NCBI RefSeq assembly: GCF_902686445.1
Contig: NC_062218.1
Location: 10,887,015 to 10,951,014 of the forward strand
DNA from: Sciurus carolinensis
Taxonomy: Eukaryota > Chordata > Mammalia > Rodentia > Sciuridae
Direction: 5' to 3'
DNA: 64,000 nucleotides
Positions within the stretch are counted from its first letter, which is position 1. Each line of letters starts with the position of its first letter. Under the pieces are notes generated by a model. That model was not told the origin of the DNA. It was given only the letters and a program-made list of their open reading frames with translations, and searched no databases. A program made the translations under genes and the position numbers. Positions 47,633-59,756 of the stretch are shown one piece after another.

Positions 47633-48800
47633 TACCCCCCTCCATCTCATTTCCTTCTACATAATCTAAAGTTCCTCCATTCTTCTCTCACTCCTCACCC
47701 CCTCTACCCCCATTATATATCATCATCCACTTATCAGCGAAAACATTCGACCTTTGGTTTTTTGGGTTTTTTTTTTCAGATTCATAATTAAATTTTTTAT
47801 TTAATTATTTTTTAACATTTCTTACAGACTGCATTTTGATTCATTGTACCCAAATGGGGTACATCATTTTGTTTCTATGGTTGTGCATGATGTTGATTCA
47901 TGCCATTCATATAATTATACATGCACACAGGGTAAAGATGTCTGTCTCATTCCACCATAAAATTGGCATACTACAGTAATGTAGCCATGTCAATGTTTAT
48001 AGCAGTTCAATTCACAATAGCTAGATTGGGGAACCAACCTAGATGTTCTTCAACAGATGAATGGATAAAGAAAATGTGGTATATATACACAATTGAATAT
48101 TATTCAGCTATAAAGAAGAATAATATTATAGCATTTACAAATAAATGGATGGAATTGGAGAATATCATGCTAAGTGAGCTAAGTCAATCCCAAGAAACCA
48201 AAGGCCACCATTCTTCTCTCACTCTCCACATCCCCAACCCCATTAAATATCATTCTCTACTTATCAGGGAAAACATAAGGCCTTTGGTAGAAGAAAATGA
48301 GAGGAAGGGGGACATGAAAAATGGTGGAATAAGACAGACATCATGACCTTATGTACATGTATGATTACACGAATGGTATGAATCTACATTGTGTACAACC
48401 ATAGAAATGAAATGATGTACCCCATTTGTGTACAGTGAATCAAAATGCAGTCTGTAAAAAATTTAAAAAATAATTAAATAAAAATTTAATTATGTATATG
48501 AAAAAAAAACAAAAAACAAAAAACCAAAGGTCAAATATTTTCCCTGATAAGTGGATGATGATATATAATGGGGGTGGGAAGGGGTGAGAAAAGAATGGAG
48601 GAACTCTAGATTATGTAGTGGGAAATGAGAGGGGGGTACGAAAAATGGTGGACTGAGATAGACATCATGATTCTATGTACATGTATGATTACATGAATGG
48701 TGTGAATCTACATCGTGTACAACCATAGAAATGAAAAGATGTACTCCATTTGTACACAATGAATCAAAATAGAGTCTTTAAAAATTTTAAAAATAAAAAA
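47633..48800. mobile_element. Rearranged cluster of L1 3' ends
   Basis: Five blocks are seen. A, 47633-47768 minus: 3'-UTR middle. B, 47769-47967 minus: 3' terminus with reversed A-rich tail. C1, 47968-48199 plus: ORF2 tail. C2, about 48205-48282: 3'-UTR middle, inverted. C3, 48290-48510 plus: 3' terminus and A-rich tail. D, 48520-48800 plus: 3'-UTR middle and second terminus. A+B read in reverse match C3+D, including the unusual linker between tail and next block. The run 47963-48346 (127 codons) is ORF2 tail plus UTR, not a gene. Confidence 0.85.
47634..48650. repeat. Imperfect inverted repeat, arms about 330 bp
   Basis: The left arm 47634-47967 and right arm about 48320-48650 are reverse complements with scattered differences. 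Both contain, in the same order, the L1 terminus, a 'taattaaataaaaa' linker, a run of A with 'caaaaaacc', then 'aaaggtc' and the 'gataagtggatgatgatata' block. The spacer is about 350 bp. Confidence 0.82.
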
Positions 48801-50599
48801 GATTTTAAAAATTCAGGAGTATATAAGAGACAGCAGACATGTCAAGAAATGGCTGAATTTTAGATGCATTTGAAAAAGTTGATGGAGTGAAGGAGTGTAT
48901 AAAATTATAAATGTAAAGAAGGTAAGTCAAAGTTTCAAACCTAAGTAACTAGAAATATGATAATCATTGTTACTAACAGTGATGGAGAAACCACACAGAG
49001 AGCACAATCGAAGAGTGATATGGTTTTTTTGGATTTCAGTTTTGAACATATTAAATTTGAGATGTGTATGTCAACCAGAAAAGTCAAGTAGCTATGTGGA
49101 TATACATGCTTATAGTATAAATCAGGGAGTCATAATTATGTAGAAGATTAAAACCTTAGGAGTGGATGAGACATGATCAAAAAACTGCTCTAGACAGCAA
49201 TATCCACATACATATAACTGAGACTGGGGCCCATGGAAGCTTATAGTCATGAAGACAGATGGCCAGCAAAGCAAGCTGAGGAAGAAGGTCTATAACCTAG
49301 ATCGAAAGCCAGGTACATGCTAACCTGCCTGCCAAGAGAGAAGGGTATCTCGAGGGGAAAATCAACTATTTAAAACATGCTGGCAGTCCATTTCTTAAAT
49401 ACCAAACATGTGATATTTAAATAAGCCTGGAAGATTGAGAGTTGACTATTGGCTATGGAACCTAGAGGTCCTTGGTGGCCTACAAAGAAGTGGTTTTTAA
49501 CTTTAATTGAAAAGGTTTTATGAGCAAGCAAGAAATAGAGAATTGGATATGGCAATATAGACAAATATTGTGGGAAGATTTAGTATAAACAGGAGTAGGA
49601 GTAGAAAAGATCAATACCTAAAAGGGAAACTTACAGTATAGAGTGTTCTCTTTTTAAGAAGGACTAATTAATAAAACATCTGCAAACTTATGCAGAAAAT
49701 TAAGTATGCAAGAGATCCCAAAAGAGTAAAATTCCTAAGAAGAATTAGATTAATGGTCTTGTTTCTCACCCTGTTTTCTGCTGCATTTCCAATCTTGTTG
49801 AAATGCCACCGATAAAGTGTTTGTCTCCTTCCTATTGGTTCTTCCTAAAGTTTCTTCTTAAACTTTCTTATACAGCTAGGGAGACTAACATAGTACTAAA
49901 GAACAGGCTTTTCCCTGTACTGGCCACTGGGGTTTCTCATTCATAGGAAGAAGTTTATTTAAGTGTGAGTTTAATCATCTGTTGACTCTGCTTATGACTG
50001 TGCTATTTCAGTCTCCTTTGAAACCTGAACCTGCTTTTTCTTTTCTGCACAATTTTAATACAGCAGTGTATTATTTGAAAATGTCCTGTCATCCAAAACC
50101 AGGTAAGTGAAGAGGCGAGGAGTTGGAAATGAACCATCCTGTACAGAACATTAATACAACATTTCTTCTGTATTAATTTTGCAAATCAAATTGGAGTTTC
50201 AGGTACTGTATATGTAGTTCACTTGTGAATGAGTATTTTGTTGATCTTAATTCTGATTGTATACATGTGTACCCAATGTGTGCATTTAATTGTAATTGAA
50301 GTAGCTTTTAAGTGCATTCATTGGTGAAAGAGTCATACTTTTGAGAAAAATTGGATTCTAAGATTTAAAAGCAAAAATCAGAGTAATTTATACAGGGTCA
50401 ACCTGTAGATTTAGGAAGGAATTTAAGACTAATAGAATGAATTAGTTGTATTACTAAGATTTTGTTGTTGTTGCTTTGGTTTCTTTTTTATTTGTTTTTG
50501 TTCTTAGATCTGTAGCATCTGACTGAATACTTTCATTTACACATGAGAACAAAATAACCAGTACATGAAGTGATTTTATATGCATACAAAGTGGCAGCC
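48801..50599. other. No gene seen
   Basis: The part 49020-49240 recalls a common mammal-wide fossil repeat ('gttttgaacatattaaattt', 'gagatgtgtatg') but I cannot name it. There is no supported ORF. Confidence 0.45.
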
Positions 50600-50770
50600 T
50601 TGTTCTACACATGATACAAAATTTAAATTATTTAATGCTTATAACCAACCTAAGACGGTGCCATATCTCTATTCACCTATGAGGAAACTGAAAGGAAACG
50701 GTAGGTATTGGTACCTTGGTTGGAATCTAGGGAGTAAACACACATCACATCACTCTGCCTTCTTGAAAGT
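50600..50770 (+). repeat. MIR SINE fossil
   Basis: MIR-core-like text: 'ttaatgcttataaccaacct', then 'ctattcacctatgaggaaac' plus 'tgaaaggaaacg', followed by 'tggttggaatctagg' and 'actctgccttctt'. It is strongly diverged. Confidence 0.55.
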
Positions 50771-51885
50771 AATGGCTGTGGTCAGGGCTGTCCATTCCCA
50801 TTCTGTACACGTCTTAGGGCCTCAGTATCCACAGTGGAGACTGGAAAGGAGGGGACTTGGATCAGCTTTGCCCACAAATGAGTGGGAGACTAGAAGTTCC
50901 ACCAAAGAATAGGAGGCACAGACTTGAATAGGGAAAAGTAAAATGTGTGGTACCCAAAACTTAAAGGATTTGCACTAATACTCATTTCACAGGTAACATT
51001 TATCCAAACTAGGATTCCAACACCAATTTCTGGATTCTTACCGCTTTGAAATTTATTAAATGTACATATTAAAACCAACTTCATTGTGCCCTTTATGTAT
51101 ATATACCCTCAGAGATTCCCTGACTTATTTTTATTTCCTTCTCAGGGGAGAGGCTCTCTGTTCCTCTTATAATACTTTGGTGCTAGTGGTAGGTGGAGAG
51201 GATAGTTACTATGTGGTTTCAGGTTATAGTTCAACCCCAAGGACTTTATACAGAAACTGCTAGAAGATGCATCACCTCCAATTCCTCACTTGCATGGTGT
51301 GGACCTTTGTCTCCAGTGTAATCTATCAATGTTACTCACCTGAGTGGGACTCATGAAACCAGAGGACCAGGCAGACACAGCCCCACCTGACTGCTCCCGT
51401 TATTTTTGTGGTGTCTAATTTTGTAAAATCCAGATAAGTCACTATATTCCTCATTGACACTGTATTGCTCTTCAACATGGTGTGGAAAGTAAAATTCCCA
51501 AAAAGAGTAATTTTCATTGATTTTTAAAATTTTTTTTCCTTTCTCTTCATTCTGACTTTTGTTAAGCTTCTCTTTTCTTCTTTATTCATCATACTGCTGA
51601 ATGACTGAGCATTATTATAAAAATAATTTAAAATAAATAGTCTTAGCATTCATCCTTGTCTCCATCATTGTTTTCTGAGGGAGACTACACAGTATCTATA
51701 AGAACAGGGTTTTGCCCATATTAAATCATTTCCTCTCCTGCTATCAAGCAAACACCCTCCTCTGATACTTAATCTTTTCAAGTCCTTCTCATGTCTGTCT
51801 TGTAACCACCTGACCACATGCTGGACATTCTGCTTTGTTTCTCAAAATTGGTAATCCCAAGGCCTCAATTTTTTTTTCCAACCCA
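50771..51885. other. No gene seen
   Basis: No supported ORF or element; short ORFs at 50890-51517 lack domains. Confidence 0.45.
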
Positions 51886-51889
51886 TACC

Positions 51890-51891
<2 letters not shown>

Positions 51892-51924
<33 letters not shown>
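51892..51924 (+). repeat. (TG)n microsatellite
   Basis: About sixteen TG units abut the reversed ID end of the next SINE, as often seen at SINE tails. Confidence 0.95.
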
Positions 51925-51925
<1 letters not shown>

Positions 51926-52100
51926 ACTAGGATTGAACACAGCCACTCACACATGCAAGGCAAGCACCCCACCACTGAGCCACATATCCAGCTATTTTTA
52001 TCTTCATTTTGAGATAAGGTTTCATTAAGTTTCCCAGGATGTCTTTGAAATTTGTGAACCTCTTTCCTCTGCCTCCTGAATAGCTGGGTCCCACCCATTC
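51920..52100 (-). mobile_element. B1-dID SINE
   Basis: Plus-strand order: reversed ID ('ctaggattgaacacagccac', 'accccaccactgagccacat'), linker, and reversed B1 ('ttgagataaggtttcattaa', 'ctctgcctcctgaatagctg'). Confidence 0.8.
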
Positions 52101-52119
52101 TTTAAAACTGAGGAACGTC

Positions 52120-52535
52120 ATAATTGGTAAAATAAGCCAGACTCAGAAAGTGAAGGGTTTTCTGTTTTCTCCTATATGTGAAAGATAGGACAAAAAGAGG
52201 GAAAATAAGAGATGATCCTATAAAATTAAAGGAGAGAAAACAGGAATAGAGGAAGAGGATTAATGAGGAAGGGGGTTGCTGGTAAAGGGCAGACCCGCAG
52301 AATGAAATTGAGCATACAATGTCATCTACATATATTAATATTCCACGCTGGATTCCACTTTTAAATATAAAAAGACAAACAATAAATAGAAGGAAGATAA
52401 CTAGAGTAGAGGAATGTAAACAGGGGAGGGAAAGAGTACGTACTAGGAAATGAAAGGAAGCAAATTATATTCCATGCATGTACTATTATGTCAAAATGAA
52501 TGCCACGGTTGTGTATAATAAAAAGCATTATTAAA
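52120..52535 (+). mobile_element. L1 3'-UTR fragment
   Basis: It has 'aaaataagccagactcagaa', 'tctcctatatgtgaaagata', purine-rich text and an end near 'tgtgtataataaaaagcatt'. This is a rodent L1 3' UTR without ORF2. Confidence 0.6.
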
Positions 52536-52827
52536 GAGTTTAAATTCCTCCCGTGCAGATGGTTGATACACCAATAAATCCTTTCATTTCCTTAAAATAT
52601 TGAACTCTTCATTACGCTTTCTGCATTTCACTTTATTCACAAATTGTTTTATGATTATACCTGAGAAATTTAATTGCCATGAAATACGGTACTCTAAAAG
52701 TCATTAATGAAATGACACAATATAATCTACCACTCTCTTGTATCACTTCATTTGGTATTTCCATTGCAACAACTCTTTAAATTCACTCAACATGTTTGCT
52801 TTGATTTCACTAAAAATTTAGCTTCGG

Positions 52828-52844
52828 AAAAAAAAAAAAAAAAA
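52828..52844 (+). repeat. A17 homopolymer
   Basis: A pure A run directly before the ancient L1 text; it may be the tail of another degraded element. Confidence 0.9.
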
Positions 52845-53523
52845 GAAAACACTTACTTAGATAAAAATGGAGTTTGAATTCTGTCATGTTACAGAATACA
52901 AAATCAACATGCAAAATTGAGTAGTTTTACTAAACAATAATAAATTATCTGAAATAGATATCAAGAAAGTAACCCATTTAGAATAGGCCATGTAATAAAA
53001 TAATACCTAGGAATAAATATAACAAAAGATGGGTAAAATCTCCACAATAAAAACTTTGTTCATCAAAGAAATTTATTTAATGCAGAAACACATATGGATG
53101 CAAGCACATTCTGTGTTCATGTATAGGAAGAATCAACATTGTTCAAATGGCCATACTGCCCAAAAGATCTATAGATTCAATGTGTTCTCTATAAAAATAT
53201 GAATTACATTTTTCACAATTATAAATAAAAAAAAATTGGCATGAACTCTATACTAAGCACAAAAAGTAGCAAAAAGACATTTTTTCAATAGATGGTACCA
53301 TCAAAATTTGTACTCATTCCAAAGAATGAGTCTAGACCCTGTCCAGTTACAAAAATGAACTCAAAATGGATCTGACCTAAGTATAGAACCAGAAACTATG
53401 AAACTTCTAGAAGAAAACATAGGGAAATGCTTCAGGGTATTGTAATGGGCAAGAATTTTGGGGGGACAAGATTTCAAAGCACAGGAAAGAAAAGTAAACC
53501 TGACACAATGGTACTACATCACA

Positions 53524-53777
53524 CTGTTGTGGTTTAGATGATAGGTGTCCCCCAAAACTCATGTGGGAGACGATGCAAGAAAGTTCAGAGATGAAATGAT
53601 GGTACTATGAAGGCTTAAACTAATCCCTGCATTCATCCCCAATAGGGAACTGTAGGCAAGTGACTAGAGGAGGTGGCCCCTGGGACATGCCTCTGGGGTA
53701 CATATTTTGCCCTTGTTGAGTCAGATTTCTTTGACTCTTTCTCCTTCCCAGTCAAGTCCTGAGCCACTTTCCTCTAC
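53524..53777 (+). mobile_element. MaLR LTR fragment inside ancient L1
   Basis: It starts 'gttgtggtttagatgatagg', with 'tgtcccccaaaactcatgtg' and 'gcctctggggtacatatttt'. It stops before the usual poly(A)-signal part, so its 3' end is missing. Confidence 0.75.
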
Positions 53778-54440
53778 AAAATATCAATAGCAGAAATACT
53801 AAATAACCCATTTTAAAAATGGGAAGCAAACTTAAATGACCTTTTCCAAAAGAATACTTAGAAATGACTTTAAAAAATATGAAAAAATGACCAATAACAA
53901 TAATTGTCATGGAAGTACAAATCAAAGTCACAGTGGAAACTGCCTCACCCCATTGAGAGTGGCATGATCAATAATAAGGATACAAAGTGTTGTGTGGATA
54001 TGAAAAGGGACATGTGTCTGTGCTGTTGGAAATGTACATCTGTACCCCCAGTGTGGAAAACTTTATAGTACTCCTCAAAAAATTAAAAGTAGATCAACTA
54101 TATGATCCAGAAATTTCACTGTCTGGGGTATATCTAAAAAATGAACTAGGGATGCAGGCAAAATCTCTCTACTCCTGTGTCATTACAGCATTTTTCACTA
54201 AAACCAAGATGTGTAAGCTACCCAAGCTCTCCATCAGTGGATAAAAAGATAAAGAAAATGCAGTAGATACAAGCAGTGGATTACTATTCAGCCTTAAAAA
54301 AGGAGGAAAAATTCCTTTATTTGGGCAATGGAGAAGAAGTTGTATGTTAAGCAAAGAGAAATAATCTAGGAATGGAAAGACAAATGACAGATGATCTCAT
54401 TCTGTCAAGGAATGAAAAAAGCATATTTGGAATACTGGTT

Positions 54441-55479
54441 ATATCAAATTGCAAATACCTCAAATTAAATATTTGTATTGGTTTAAGGTCTCAGAAAATA
54501 ATTTCCTCCTTTAAACGTTTTCTACAACATTACTTCTGGATACCTACAAACTACTAGACTGGTTATATCATCATTTATTTCAATCAGAAATATGCCTTGT
54601 GCATACATATTAGAAAGAAAATATTCCATTTAGCAAGGATTACAAAGCTTTCTCAGTGTGAGAATGAAAGATGCTTAAATAATTTCTTAAATATGTATTG
54701 TTACTGTAGGCCTGTGACTGTCCATACGATAACATATATAGGTTTATGCATAAGACATATATGACTTTGAATGCACTTTATGATGTTTTAATACATCAGC
54801 ATAAAAGGACATTTGAAACCACACAACAAAATACAAGACAGAAGCAAGTCTTTATAAACACCTGACTGATTTCTAAACTGTTTCTGAATGTTCATATAAA
54901 CCTCAAAATAACTGTGAACACTTTAAATAGATTGCTTAGCTAAAATTCAGCTTATATTCACATGAGAGTTAAAGTATATGCTGCAGCGATTTTGAAACAA
55001 CATTTTAATAATGCATTTGGTTTCAAAGAAAAGGTAATAAATGTTCCAAGTTACCAGGTTTTATTTACCAAGTCAAAGTATTGAATAGGAAAATCAGTGG
55101 AAAATTCAGTCTTAAGATTCTCATTTGAAATCTATCAAGTAAGCAAGCTAGAGAACACTGAACAATTTTGATTTCTCCTAGACAGGCAAACCTATGATGT
55201 CACCTAAGGAAGCACAAGAGGTAGGATTTATTATTTTAAATATTGACCACTTATTATTTTTCTATTTGGACATAGATGTTTTAAACTGAGATATAAGATT
55301 ATACTTGTCTTTTATTAACAATGATAAATGTATTGATAAAATATTTAATCATGAAATAAATGTACGTGAACTTATGTGTATAGCATTGCTTGATTCATAA
55401 TCTCTGCTTTTGCATTTTTGTAGTAAAAACAAGCATACTTCTAACATAAAATTTCTTGTTCTTTAGTTTTCCTTAACTA
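54441..55479. other. No gene seen; AT-rich DNA
   Basis: No supported feature. Confidence 0.5.
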
Positions 55480-55835
55480 TAATGAAATAGTTGAGGTAAT
55501 TGACTTAGAGAGAGAAAAGCTTATTTCGCTCACCATTCTGGAGGACCCAGCCCATGACTGGTTGACCTCATTGCTTTCAGCCTATGACAAGGCAACACAT
55601 CAGGGTGAGAAGAAATGGCAGAGAAAAACCAAACACATCAGGAGTCAGAGAGCAAAGACAGCAAGGAGGGGCTGGAGCTTGCAGCATCCTTCAAAGCTCC
55701 TTCCCAGTGATCCAGTGGCTTCCTACTGGTCTCTGCATCTGTTTTCACCACCTCTCATCAGTGCCACCTTGGGGACAAAGCTTTTAAGTCATGGGCCTTT
55801 GTGAGATATCTAAAATCTAAACATGGCATATTACT
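55480..55835 (-). mobile_element. Probable MaLR LTR
   Basis: Reversed LTR-like text: 'aaaagcttatttcgctcacc', 'attctggaggacccagccc', 'gcaaggaggggctggagctt', 'cagtgccaccttggggac'. It lies in the same sense as the minus-strand MaLR LTRs at 23.0 and 58.2 kb. The two overlapping 67-80 codon ORFs inside are chance. Confidence 0.5.
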
Positions 55836-55984
55836 AAATAATATTCAGGAAAATAATATTGATCTATTCAGAGGATATTTTAAAAAACAAGAAAATTCAA
55901 AGGATAATGTAAGAGAGACCCCACAAACTATTTTGTATTTACCTTGAAAGGTTTTTAAGATGAACTTAGAAATATAATTAAAAA

Positions 55985-56120
55985 TGCACGTGAGGGGCAG
56001 GCTCAGTGGCGAAGTGCCTGCCTAGCATGTCTGAGCACTGTGCTGGATCCTCAGCATCAGATAAAAATAAATAAACAAGATAAAGGTATTGTGTGCATCT
56101 ACAATTAAAAAAAAATTAAA
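55985..56120 (+). mobile_element. ID-type SINE
   Basis: It has 'ggggcaggctcagtggcgaa', 'gtgcctgcctagcatgtctg', 'ctggatcctcagcatcag' and the tail ending 'aaaggtattgtgtgcatcta'. Confidence 0.88.
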
Positions 56121-57179
56121 AGCAATGCATGGGAGTGTTCCTCATTCTCCACAACCAAATTTCCTTTTACTTTTCTTGGGAAAAAAAAAAGTATGACTGT
56201 TGGATAGTTTTTCCTTTTTTTTTGTTTTGCTGTTTCGTTGTTGATGATCTATCATGTGTGTATCCATAAATAATTTTTTGAGTACTAGTTTGTTTTAAAG
56301 TATATGAAACAGGTACTGTGCATTATATACATTCTTAATCAACTTGCCCTTAGAGATAAACACTGTTTTCAAAGCCTTTCATGCTGTTCCTTTGCTTGAT
56401 ATTATCTTTTGTTGCAATACATTTAATTATCATGAAGTCTAATTTACATGTGATTCATTTTATTACCTGTGCTTAAGGTGTCATATGTAAGTAATTATTT
56501 CTGATTCCAAGGCTATGAAACATATCCCTATTTCTTTTCTAAGAATGATATAGTTTAGTCTCATATATTTAGGATTTTATGTATTTGGGATTTATGTTTG
56601 TATACAGTCTTAGGAATGGATTCAGCTTCACATGTTGCATGTGAATATTCAACTATCTTTGCATCATTTGCCAAAAGACTTATTCTTTCCTCATTGAATT
56701 TTCTTGGCACAGTCATATTAAATCAATTGACTATAGAAATGTAGGTTTCTTTCTGGAACATACTTTTATTCCACTGACTTATACATCTATCTTTCTGCCT
56801 ATCCCACTATTTGGATATCTGCAGATTTGCAGTGAGTTTAGTAGTTGAGAAATTTCAGTACTCCAACTTCGTTCCTTATCAAGACTTCTGTCTGTTCAGG
56901 GTAACTTGCACTCTCATTTGAAGTTTAAGATTGAGGTTATCATTTCTGTAGGAAAGAAAGCTCTCCAGATTCTGACAGGGTTTGCACTGAACATGTTGAT
57001 CACACTGAGGAATGTTGCCATATTCATATTAATTCTTCAAATATTGTAGGTTCTTAATTTCAGAGTGATTTTTAGTTGTAAGTATACATATCTTTCATAT
57101 TCTTGGTTAAGTGTCATCATTTTGGTGCTATTGTAAATGAAAAATTTATTGTTATTCCTTTTTCAAAAGTTTTTTTTTA

Positions 57180-57320
57180 TTACAAGTTGCTACAAACACA
57201 ACTTTTTAATCTTAGTAATATGTTATAATTATACCTAATATTGGGTTTCACTCTGAATAATTATAAAAGTGTGGAATATAATTTGCTTTATTCAAGGTCC
57301 AGTGATTCCCCTTTACCTCT
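57180..57320 (-). mobile_element. L1 3'-end fragment (older rodent lineage)
   Basis: It has 'gtggaatataatttgcttta', then 'gattcccctttacctcttct'. It matches the fragment at 7860-8230. Confidence 0.5.
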
Positions 57321-57920
57321 TCTCAAGTGATTTTTGTGTTTACTTTAGTATTTAGTAACTTTACTGGATTTGTTTATTAGTCATTGCTTTTTTGTGTATG
57401 TATTTTCCAAAATTTCTGTATTTAACAGTAGTTCGGTTGTGAGTAGAGGTAGTTATACTATGATTTTCCAACTAGATAGCTCTTCTATTTTTTCCTATTT
57501 TTTGTGGCTTTCCTGTCCAGCAAAATTTTTGAAGAGAACTCAGGAAAGTGGATAATCTTGTTCTATTCCAGATCTTAGTGGGGAGGTTTTCAGGTTTTCT
57601 CATTGAGAACTATGTTGTGTTTTTATAAAATACTGTTATGTTAAGGAAATTGTTTTCTACTTCCAGTTTGTTAATTTTTTTTTTTTTTATCATGAGAGTG
57701 GTTAAATTTTTGTCAAGTGCCTTTGCTGCATCAATTGAGAGAGTACACTTTTAAAATTTTTGTTTTACTATGGTATTGCCTTACACAGAGTGATTTTTAT
57801 ATGTTGAATGAACCATGTATTCCTGGGATAAATCCCATTTGGCCATAATGTATTATCCTTCTAACATACTGATAAAGTATGTTTGTGGATGCCTTGTGGA
57901 GTATTTTTGCATCCATAGTG

Positions 57921-58485
57921 TGTTAGCTCTTCATCCCTATGACAAAGTATCTGAAATTATCAAATTAAAGGGTGTTATGGTTGGGCATGAGGTTCCCCAG
58001 AAATTAATCTCCTGATGGGGATTAACTGGATAGAAACTGTAAACTATAGGGTGTGGCTGGAGGAGTGGATTGTGGGGGTGTGCCTTTGAGGTATATGTTT
58101 TGTGAGTTTGTCAGGTTTTTATTTTTTATTTATTTATTTTTGGACAGTAGCAAAAAAGCAGACTAAAAGGGGTAAAGGTTTACTTCGGTTCATGATTTCA
58201 GAGGTCCATTTGTGGTCTCTTGGTCCTGTTGATTTGGACCTGTGGCAACACAGAACCTCATGGTAGGAGTGCATGCCAAAGGAGGCCCATACACCTCATG
58301 GATGCTGGGAAGCCAAGAGAGAAACAAGAAGGCACCAGCCTCCCAATGACCCCTTGAAAGACATGCTCTGGAGACCTGTCTCCTAAAGGTCCCACTACCT
58401 CCCAATAGCACCAGGCTGAGAACCAAGAGTTTACAACATGACCTCTGGGGATATTTCAGACCTAAATCACAGCATGTTGAGACAG
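57921..58485 (-). mobile_element. MaLR LTR, split by an opposite MaLR LTR
   Basis: The left piece (57921-57968, 'gtgttagctcttcatcccta') and right piece (about 58170-58485, 'ggtttacttcggttcatgat', 'ctcatggatgctgggaagcc') are minus-strand LTR text. A plus-strand LTR fragment lies between. The minus ORF at 58190-58633 crosses from the ancient L1 into this LTR and has no domain. Confidence 0.65.
57969..58168 (+). mobile_element. Nested MaLR LTR fragment
   Basis: It has 'ggtgttatggttgggcatga', 'ggttccccagaaattaatct', 'tgatggggattaactggat', 'ggtgtggctggaggagtgg' and an end 'caaaaaagcagactaaaag'. The middle part is deleted between about 58110 and 58140. Confidence 0.7.
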
Positions 58486-59738
58486 AGGATTCTGCGATGT
58501 CGTCTATCTTTGGTATTAGTGTACTGTTAGTCTTATAGAAAGAATTAAGAATTGTTTCACACTTCTGCATTTTTTTTCTATTTTTCTTTTCTTTTGAGAC
58601 AGAAAGAATTACATACCAAGAATTAAATACCAAGAGTTTGGAAGGTTTTAATTCTTCTCTAAATATGTGGAAGAACTCACGAAAAAGACCAGTGGACGAT
58701 GGAATTTTCTGTTTCAGGAGGTTTGCATATTAGATAAAATCTATGTTATGTGTCTATTCAGATTGTTTGCTTCTTTTAAGTTTTATAATATCTGTGTATT
58801 TAGGAATTTGTCCTTTTCCTCTTGGATATCTAATTTTGAATGTACAGTTTTAATGTATTTTTCTATTTTTATGTATTTGGCCATAGATTTTCAGTTTCAT
58901 TCATTAGTTTAATAATTGATCCTTCCTTCACTTTCTTAAACAGAATATTTAACATTTGTCAATTTTGTTGATATTTTCAAAAACTACTTTTTCTGCTAAT
59001 TCCATTTTTCTATTTATATTTTCAAATCACTACTGCAATACTTAGTGAATCAAATTAGACTCATTAATTGTAACAAATTTACCCTAGGATACGATATAAT
59101 AAAAATTAGGGAATGTGGTGAGGGAGCTCAAGGGAACTCTCTGTAAAACACTTCCCAAGTTTTCTCTGAATTTAAAACTGTTTTAAAATATAAAAAGCTA
59201 CTTTTAAAAAAGTTACTTTTCAAAGGGCAAGTCATGTTTATAATTTGCAGATGCACAAAATGGTATTACTAATACTTTTATTGTTTTGTCTCAGAGTGCC
59301 AAATACTGGCAATTCATCAGTCTTAAAAGTGTTCACAATATTGAACAAGAATTGTTCTTCTGTTTTTGTTTGTTTTGATTTGATTTGATTTTTTGTGGTA
59401 CTGAAGTCAGAATTGGGGACAGGCAGTTAGTGTAGAAATAGGGGATCGGTCAGATGGAGGAAATGGGGGCCATGAAAGCCATCTGCCTCTGGAAGTTGGA
59501 GACTGACCTGGGAGATGGAAGTCAAGGACCTGCAGAGCCCATTGATAACCAAATTTACCTGCCCTTGTCAGGGACTACAGGCAGGAGGATGCTGATTGAT
59601 GCCCCTGGGCCCTTACCTGCCTGAATCACTTTGCCCCTCCCCCTGCCCCATCCGCTTTTCACTTTTTACATCTCACCTGCAAAACCAGGGCTAATCCCGT
59701 AGGCAGGAAGGAAAGAGATAAGGGGGAGAGAATGGGAG

Positions 59739-59756
59739 AATAAAACCCATAAAAAG
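59739..59756 (+). promoter_or_regulatory. LTR TATA-like element
   Basis: The text 'aataaaacccataaaaagg' has two TATA-like words about 70-100 bp upstream of the poly(A) signal, the spacing expected for U3/R in a gammaretroviral LTR. Which of the two is used cannot be told. Confidence 0.5.

Larger units (their letters stand above)
52828..54440 (+). mobile_element. Ancient L1 ORF2 3' part, split by a MaLR LTR
   Basis: The left part (52850-53523) shows ORF2 text ('ggaataaatataacaaaaga', 'gaagaatcaacattgttcaa', 'ccatactgcccaaaagatct'). The right part (53778-54440) continues with 'aatgaccaataacaataatt', 'gaaatttcactgtctggggt' and 'ttactattcagccttaaaaa'. A MaLR LTR fragment (53524-53777) sits between. 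A17 lies at 52828-52844. ORF 53987-54244 is an ORF2 tail piece. Confidence 0.75.
56380..59010 (-). mobile_element. Ancient L1 ORF2, split by LTRs and a younger L1 end
   Basis: Reversed ORF2 text is seen at 56700-57050, 57690-57915 ('tgccttgctgcatcaatt'-like, 'catgtattcctgggataaat') and 58490-59000 ('ggtattagtgtactgttagt', 'tttgttgatattttcaaaaa'). Interruptions are an L1 3' end near 57180-57320 and MaLR LTRs at 57921-58485. The pieces stay collinear. Confidence 0.7.

Noticed and set aside
47963..48346. 127-codon ORF with a readable protein-like start
   Set aside because: It is the C-terminal tail of L1 ORF2 running into the inverted 3' UTR.
58190..58633. 147-codon minus-strand ORF
   Set aside because: It spans a MaLR LTR and ancient L1 sequence; chance reading.
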